From: Bacillus sp. AZ43
GTDB lineage: Bacteria; Actinomycetota; Actinomycetes; Mycobacteriales; Geodermatophilaceae
Length of the DNA stretch: 44,888 nucleotides
Assembly: GCA_004570425.1 (NCBI GenBank)
Contig: SPQJ01000036.1
Location: forward strand, 1 to 44,888
Direction: 5' to 3'
Every line of letters begins with the position of its first letter. The first letter of the stretch is position 1. Below the pieces are notes generated by a model. The model was not told the DNA's origin. It searched no databases and saw only the letters and a program-made list of their open reading frames with translations. Positions 41,547 to 44,888 of the stretch are shown here, piece by piece. The translations under genes were made by a program, and so were the position numbers.

Positions 41547-41552
41547 AGCCTA
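41547..41552 (-). promoter_or_regulatory. -10 box TAGGCT of a leaderless ppgK promoter
   Basis: Minus-strand TAGGCT, 6 nt, then the ppgK GTG at 41540. The gap to the divergent gene is only 58 bp. Confidence 0.52.
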
Positions 41553-41585
41553 GTGACGGCCGACTCCGCGGGACGCGTCCTGCGG

Positions 41586-41591
41586 CAGGAT
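41586..41591 (+). promoter_or_regulatory. -10-like box CAGGAT of the monophosphatase promoter
   Basis: CAGGAT ends 7 nt before the GTG at 41599. The surrounding GCGGCAGGATCG is identical to the promoter at 31841-31850. Confidence 0.42.
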
Positions 41592-41598
41592 CGTCCGG

Positions 41599-42423
41599 GT
41601 GAGCGATCCCCGCACCCCTCCGGACCCGGCCGCGCTGCTGGCCCTCGCCGTCGACGTCGCCCGGGAGGCCGCCGCTCTGGTGGCCGCGGGTCGCGCCTCG
41701 GCCGCCGAGCACGTCGACACGAAGTCCAGCCCGGTCGACGTCGTCACCGCGGTGGACCGGGCGTGCGAGGAGCTGATCACCGCGCGGCTGCTCGCCGCCC
41801 GCCCCGACGACGGCCTGCTGGGCGAGGAGGGCGCCTCCCGCCCGAGCACCAGCGGCGTCCGCTGGGTGGTCGACCCGATCGACGGCACCGTCAACTTCCT
41901 CTACGACCTGCCGGCCTACGCGGTGTCGATCGCGGCGGAGGTCGACGGCGAGGTGCGCGCGGGCGTCGTCCTCAACGTGGCCACCGGCGAGCTCTACACG
42001 GCGACCGCCGGGGGAGGGGCGTACCGCTCCTCGCCGGACCGGCCCGAGCCGGTGCGGCTGACCGGCAGCAGCCCGGCCTCGCTCGAGCAGACGCTGGTCG
42101 CGACCGGCTTCGGCTACCGGGTGGAGCAGCGCCGGGCGCAGGGCGCCGTCGTCGCCCGGCTGCTGACCCGGGTGCGGGACATCCGGCGCGGCGGCAGCGC
42201 CGCCCTCGACCTGTGCACGGCCGCAGCGGGCCGCGTCGACGCCTACTACGAGCTCGACCTGAACCCGTGGGACCACGCCGCCGGCGCGCTGGTCGCGGCC
42301 GAGGCCGGGCTCGTGGTCACCGGGCTGGGCGACCGTCCGTTCGCCGAGCCGATGGCGGTCGCCGTCGCGCCGTCCGTCGCCGGGCCCTTCCTGGAGCTCC
42401 TCGAGGAGCTGCACCAGGGTTAG
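41599..42423 (+). CDS. suhB: inositol monophosphatase family protein (SuhB-like)
   Basis: 274 residues from the GTG at 41599. All metal-binding motifs are present: DVVTAVDRACEE, LLGEEGA (Glu pair), DPIDGTVNFLYDLP and, near the C-terminus, NPWDHAAGALVAAEAG. It hydrolyses inositol 1-phosphate or a related sugar phosphate in a Mg-dependent, Li-sensitive manner (family knowledge). In mycobacteria the gene at this place is suhB, and inositol feeds mycothiol and phosphatidylinositol. It is convergent with the Cei-like gene. Confidence 0.93.
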   Translation: MSDPRTPPDPAALLALAVDVAREAAALVAAGRASAAEHVDTKSSPVDVVTAVDRACEELITARLLAARPDDGLLGEEGASRPSTSGVRWVVDPIDGTVNFLYDLPAYAVSIAAEVDGEVRAGVVLNVATGELYTATAGGGAYRSSPDRPEPVRLTGSSPASLEQTLVATGFGYRVEQRRAQGAVVARLLTRVRDIRRGGSAALDLCTAAAGRVDAYYELDLNPWDHAAGALVAAEAGLVVTGLGDRPFAEPMAVAVAPSVAGPFLELLEELHQG

Positions 42424-42436
42424 TGGACGGGGTCCG

Positions 42437-42979
42437 TCAACAGGCGGCCGCGGCCTCCGGGGCGGGGCTGAGGGCGGCGGTGATCTCCTCGGCGGTGGCC
42501 AGGGTGGTGAACTCCGGCCCGACGACGACGTCCACCGTGGCGTCGGCGCGGGTGTCGGGGTAGTCGCCGGCACCGGGGAGGTAGAGCCGGACGTACTCGG
42601 CGGCCTCGGCGCCGCGCGGGCCGTGCCGCAGCTCGCCCACCCCGGTCACGTCCCGGCCGCTGGAGTCGTTGGCGACCTCGGCGACGACGAAGCCCCGCTC
42701 CTCGAACGCGGCCGCCACGGTGCCGGCGAGTCCCGCGGTGTCGGTGGCGTTCAGCACGCGCAGGCTGATGCTCGCCGGCTCCATCTCCGCCGGCGGGGCG
42801 GCCTGGGACGCCGAGGCGCACGCCTCTTCCTCCTGGGCGACCTCCTGCTTCTCCTGGCGCAGGACGTTCCACCACACGCCCAGCGCCGCCAGCGCCAGGA
42901 CGAGCAGGAAGATCAGCGGCGGCAGCGGCCGGCGGCCACTGCGGGGGCGCACCGGGGGGCGTTCGGTACGCAGCGTCAC
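42437..42979 (-). CDS. cei: LytR_C domain membrane protein, Cei-like (cell-envelope integrity)
   Basis: 180 residues from the GTG at 42977-42979, chosen because GAGGAG is 5 nt upstream; a GTG two codons earlier would sit on that site. A basic head (RTERPPVRPRSGRRP), one membrane helix (about 21-40) and a polar stalk with a Cys precede the LytR C-terminal domain (about 70-165). That domain has LRVLNATDTAGLAGTVAAAF and DVVVGPEFTTL. The position between the monophosphatase and DUF4193 matches Rv2700 (Cei) of M. tuberculosis from memory. Confidence 0.8.
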   Translation of the reverse strand: MTLRTERPPVRPRSGRRPLPPLIFLLVLALAALGVWWNVLRQEKQEVAQEEEACASASQAAPPAEMEPASISLRVLNATDTAGLAGTVAAAFEERGFVVAEVANDSSGRDVTGVGELRHGPRGAEAAEYVRLYLPGAGDYPDTRADATVDVVVGPEFTTLATAEEITAALSPAPEAAAAC

Positions 42980-43049
42980 GGGCACTCCTCGGCGGTCCGG
43001 CGGAAGCCGGTGGGGTCGGTCGCCAGGAGTTTAGGGGCGCGACGGGGTG

Positions 43050-44096
43050 CTAGATCGCACCGTCGTCCAGTGCGGCGCGTCCCAGTTCGACGCAGGGGGC
43101 GATGCGTTCGGCGTACCCCGTCGTGTCCTTGCCGGCCATGGCACCGGCGGCCGACCGGGCCACGATGCCGGCGATGATCGCCGCGAACTTGAAGAACGCG
43201 AAACCGACGTACCAGTTGAGGTCCGAGAGGTCCGCGCCGGTGCGCTGCGCGTACCGCTCGGCCACCTCCGGGCGGGTCGGGAAGCCGGGCAGCGTGGTCA
43301 CCGGGCTCATCGTCGAGGCCCGCTCCTCACCGGCCTCGGGCCAGTAGACGAACATCATCCCGATGTCGGTGAGCGGGTCGCCGAGCGTCGACATCTCCCA
43401 GTCGAGGACGGCCTTGATGCGGCCGGGCCGGGTCGGGTCGAGCAGGCAGTTGTCCAGCCGGTAGTCGCCGTGCACGATGCTCGACCGCTGGGTGGCCGGC
43501 ACCGTCTCGGCCAGGCGCGCGGCCAGGGCGTCGAGGTCGGGCCGGTCGCGGTCGCGGGTGGCGTCCCACTGCTTGGTCCACCGCCGCACCTGGCGCGCGG
43601 CGAAGCCCTCGGGGCGGCCGAACTCGCCCAGCCCCACGGCCGCGTAGTCGACCGAGTGCAGGTCGGCGAGCACGTCGACGAGCCCCTCGCCGACCGCCCG
43701 CCGCTGGGCCGGCTCGTCGGCGTACCCGGCGGGGAACTCGCGGACGACGTGGATGCCGACCACGCGCTCCATGACGTAGAACGGCGCGCCCAGGACGGAC
43801 TCGTCGGTGCACAGGTGCAGGGTCCGGGGAACCGGGACGGCGGTGGGACCGAGAGCGGAGATGACGCGGTGCTCGCGCCCCATGTCGTGGGCGGTCGCGA
43901 GGACGGCCCCGGTCGGAGGCCGCCGGAGGATCACCGCGTCGTCCGGGCTGCCGCCCACCGGGGTGACCACGTACGTGAGGTTCGACATGCCCGCCGCGAT
44001 CAGCTCGACGTCCACGGCCAGCCAGCGGTCGTCCCCGAAGACGGAGGCCAGGTACGGCCCGACGACGGCTGGATCGGCACCCACGGGAGTCGTCAC
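43050..44096 (-). CDS. phosphotransferase family protein (APH / ACAD10-like kinase fold)
   Basis: 348 residues from GTG 44096. The nucleotide-binding N-lobe has GMSNLTYVVT and VILRRPPTGAVL. The catalytic loop is IVHGDYRLDNCLLD (about 205-218) and the metal-binding motif is VLDWEMSTLGDPLTDIG. These are the marks of aminoglycoside-phosphotransferase-like proteins related to the ACAD10/11 kinase domain, which phosphorylate hydroxyacyl-CoA intermediates. No acyl-CoA dehydrogenase gene is nearby. A -10 box TACCCT ends 6 nt before the GTG (leaderless). It appears inserted into the otherwise conserved sigA-DUF4193 block. Confidence 0.88.
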   Translation of the reverse strand: MTTPVGADPAVVGPYLASVFGDDRWLAVDVELIAAGMSNLTYVVTPVGGSPDDAVILRRPPTGAVLATAHDMGREHRVISALGPTAVPVPRTLHLCTDESVLGAPFYVMERVVGIHVVREFPAGYADEPAQRRAVGEGLVDVLADLHSVDYAAVGLGEFGRPEGFAARQVRRWTKQWDATRDRDRPDLDALAARLAETVPATQRSSIVHGDYRLDNCLLDPTRPGRIKAVLDWEMSTLGDPLTDIGMMFVYWPEAGEERASTMSPVTTLPGFPTRPEVAERYAQRTGADLSDLNWYVGFAFFKFAAIIAGIVARSAAGAMAGKDTTGYAERIAPCVELGRAALDDGAI

Positions 44097-44438
44097 GGCG
44101 GCAGGGTAACCTCTGGCGCTCCGCTGCCCGGACCGCCCACGGGGAACTCGTTCCCCCCAGCGGGCACAAACCGGTGCTGCGCCGCGTTGGGGGGTCGCCG
44201 GTCCCGTTCAGCCGCCTCGAGGCGGCGGGAGCAGGAACGGTGCGGACACGGTCCGGTCACCCTCCGTGCGGAGGGGGCGCCGGTCCCTCCGGAGCACCAC
44301 CGGCCCCGGCGGCCAAGAAACGGCTGCCGGTCCACGACCTACCGGTCGCCACCGCGACCGGCCAGGACGACGGCGCACACCCCGCGCCGGAGTCAGACGA
44401 GCGGGCGCGACGCCCGCGAGAACCCAAGGGAGGGGCCC
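44097..44438. other. 342-bp gap with several perfect short palindromes upstream of the DUF4193 gene
   Basis: No gene seen. On minus, TACCCT (44103-44108) is the -10 box of the phosphotransferase gene. Perfect dyads are GCCGCCTCGAGGCGGC (44211-44226), CCCTCCG-TG-CGGAGGG (44260-44275) and GCGGGCG-CGA-CGCCCGC (44401-44417). The last is 14 nt before the ribosome site (AAGGGAGG) of DUF4193 and could affect its translation. A clear plus-strand promoter was not identified. Confidence 0.5.
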
Positions 44439-44738
44439 ATGGCCACCGACTACGACGCCCCGCGCCGCAACGAGGCCGACGAGCTGGGTGAGGACTCGCT
44501 CGAGGAGCTCAAGGCGCGCCGGGCCGAGGCCCAGTCCGCCTCCGTCGACGTCGACGAGACCGACTTCAACGAGAACCTGGAGCTCCCCGGCGCCGACCTC
44601 TCCGGCGAGGAGCTCACCGTCCGCGTCCTGCCCAAGCAGGAGGACGAGTTCACCTGCTCGCGCTGCTTCCTGGTGCAGCACCGCAGCCGCCTCGCCTCGA
44701 CGCGCGGCGAGCAGCTGTTCTGCCGGGACTGTGCCTGA
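44439..44738 (+). CDS. DUF4193 family zinc-finger-like protein
   Basis: 99 residues from ATG 44439 with AAGGGAGG upstream. It opens with the family start ATDYDAPRRNEADELGEDSL, followed by an acidic middle (VDETDFNENLELPGADLSG). The C-terminus has two CxxC pairs (CSRCFLVQHRSRLA and CRDCA), probably one zinc site. The family is conserved in actinobacteria near sigA and Cei, and is of unknown function; the RbpA-like acidic/zinc character might point to transcription, but that is speculation. Confidence 0.93.
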   Translation: MATDYDAPRRNEADELGEDSLEELKARRAEAQSASVDVDETDFNENLELPGADLSGEELTVRVLPKQEDEFTCSRCFLVQHRSRLASTRGEQLFCRDCA

Positions 44739-44774
44739 TCGAGGCACGACGCCGCTGAGGACGGGACGGGCGCG

Positions 44775-44888
44775 ATGACCGAGCACGGGCCGCGGGTGGG
44801 TGCGGCGCGGGACGTGCCGCCGCCGCGTCCGGTGACCGCGCCCGCGCCGGCGCCGGAGGAGAGCGGTCCCGCGCGGGCCGCGCAGATC
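44775..44888 (+). CDS. partial CDS, unknown protein with Pro/Ala-rich N-terminus, cut by the right edge
   Basis: ATG at 44775, 36 nt after the DUF4193 stop, with GAGGACGGGACGG upstream as a weak ribosome site. The 38 visible codons (TEHGPRVGAARDVPPPRPVT and on) are disordered and give no family. The orientation differs from the DUF3093 gene that I recall next to DUF4193 in mycobacteria (there convergent), so I do not use that name. Confidence 0.4.
   Translation, partial: MTEHGPRVGAARDVPPPRPVTAPAPAPEESGPARAAQI

Noticed and set aside
44775-44888. Calling the right-edge gene DUF3093 by synteny with mycobacteria.
   Set aside because: It runs in the opposite orientation to what I recall, and the visible residues show no DUF3093 features.

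Overview
The window comes from a very GC-rich actinobacterium. The base composition, the frequent GTG starts, the IdeR / SigA / SigB-like / ppgK / Cei-like set, and the small actinobacterial families (DUF3039, DUF3099, DUF4193, DUF7455-like, DUF4192) point to Geodermatophilaceae or a close relative such as Blastococcus, Modestobacter or Geodermatophilus. That placement is inference from recognised families; no search was run.

Layout. (1) 1-4.5 kb: a headless oxidoreductase remnant, the cytochrome bd oxidase genes cydAB (minus), and a divergent BlaI repressor / M56 protease pair, with two near-identical palindromic operators between them. (2) 4.5-10.2 kb: metal and stress block. It holds a CmtR-like ArsR sensor coupled to a CDF exporter with a Cys-rich tail, a divergent small Cys-Cys protein, a copper island (csoR, copZ, a broken copper-associated gene, copA), and an hsp20-merR pair. 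(3) 10.3-17.9 kb: a STAS protein, a YibE/F membrane protein, a CmcI-like methyltransferase and a TraR/DksA-type zinc-finger protein on plus. These face a tightly overlapping minus-strand operon (GT4 glycosyltransferase, methyltransferase, alpha/alpha-toroid protein, GT2 glycosyltransferase) whose product is not known to me. (4) 17.1-22.1 kb: a lipoprotein, DUF4192, an S9 peptidase, a small ORF and ideR. (5) 22.2-27.9 kb: acuC deacetylase overlapping a GNAT/acyl-CoA-synthetase fusion (reversible protein acetylation), then sigB and dtd. (6) 28-31.2 kb: a STAS protein and a large secreted GH10 xylanase. (7) 31.3-38.6 kb: a membrane protein, HhH-GPD repair protein, DUF3099, a pseudouridine catabolic pair (psuG-psuK), DUF3039, a YihY/BrkB membrane protein, a VanW-family protein and a zinc-ribbon protein. 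(8) 39-44.9 kb: sigA, ppgK, an inositol monophosphatase, a Cei-like LytR_C protein and DUF4193. From memory this order and orientation match M. tuberculosis Rv2703 back to Rv2699c, here with an extra phosphotransferase gene inserted.

Three general properties stand out. Many starts lie 6-8 nt after a TANNNT-like -10 hexamer, so leaderless transcription looks common. Genes are often coupled through ATGA, GTGA or CTGA overlaps. A roughly 55-nt inverted repeat occurs twice, each time starting at the stop codon of a plus-strand gene and lying between convergent genes, which suggests a dispersed bidirectional terminator. No tRNA, rRNA, CRISPR array, transposase or prophage was seen by eye.
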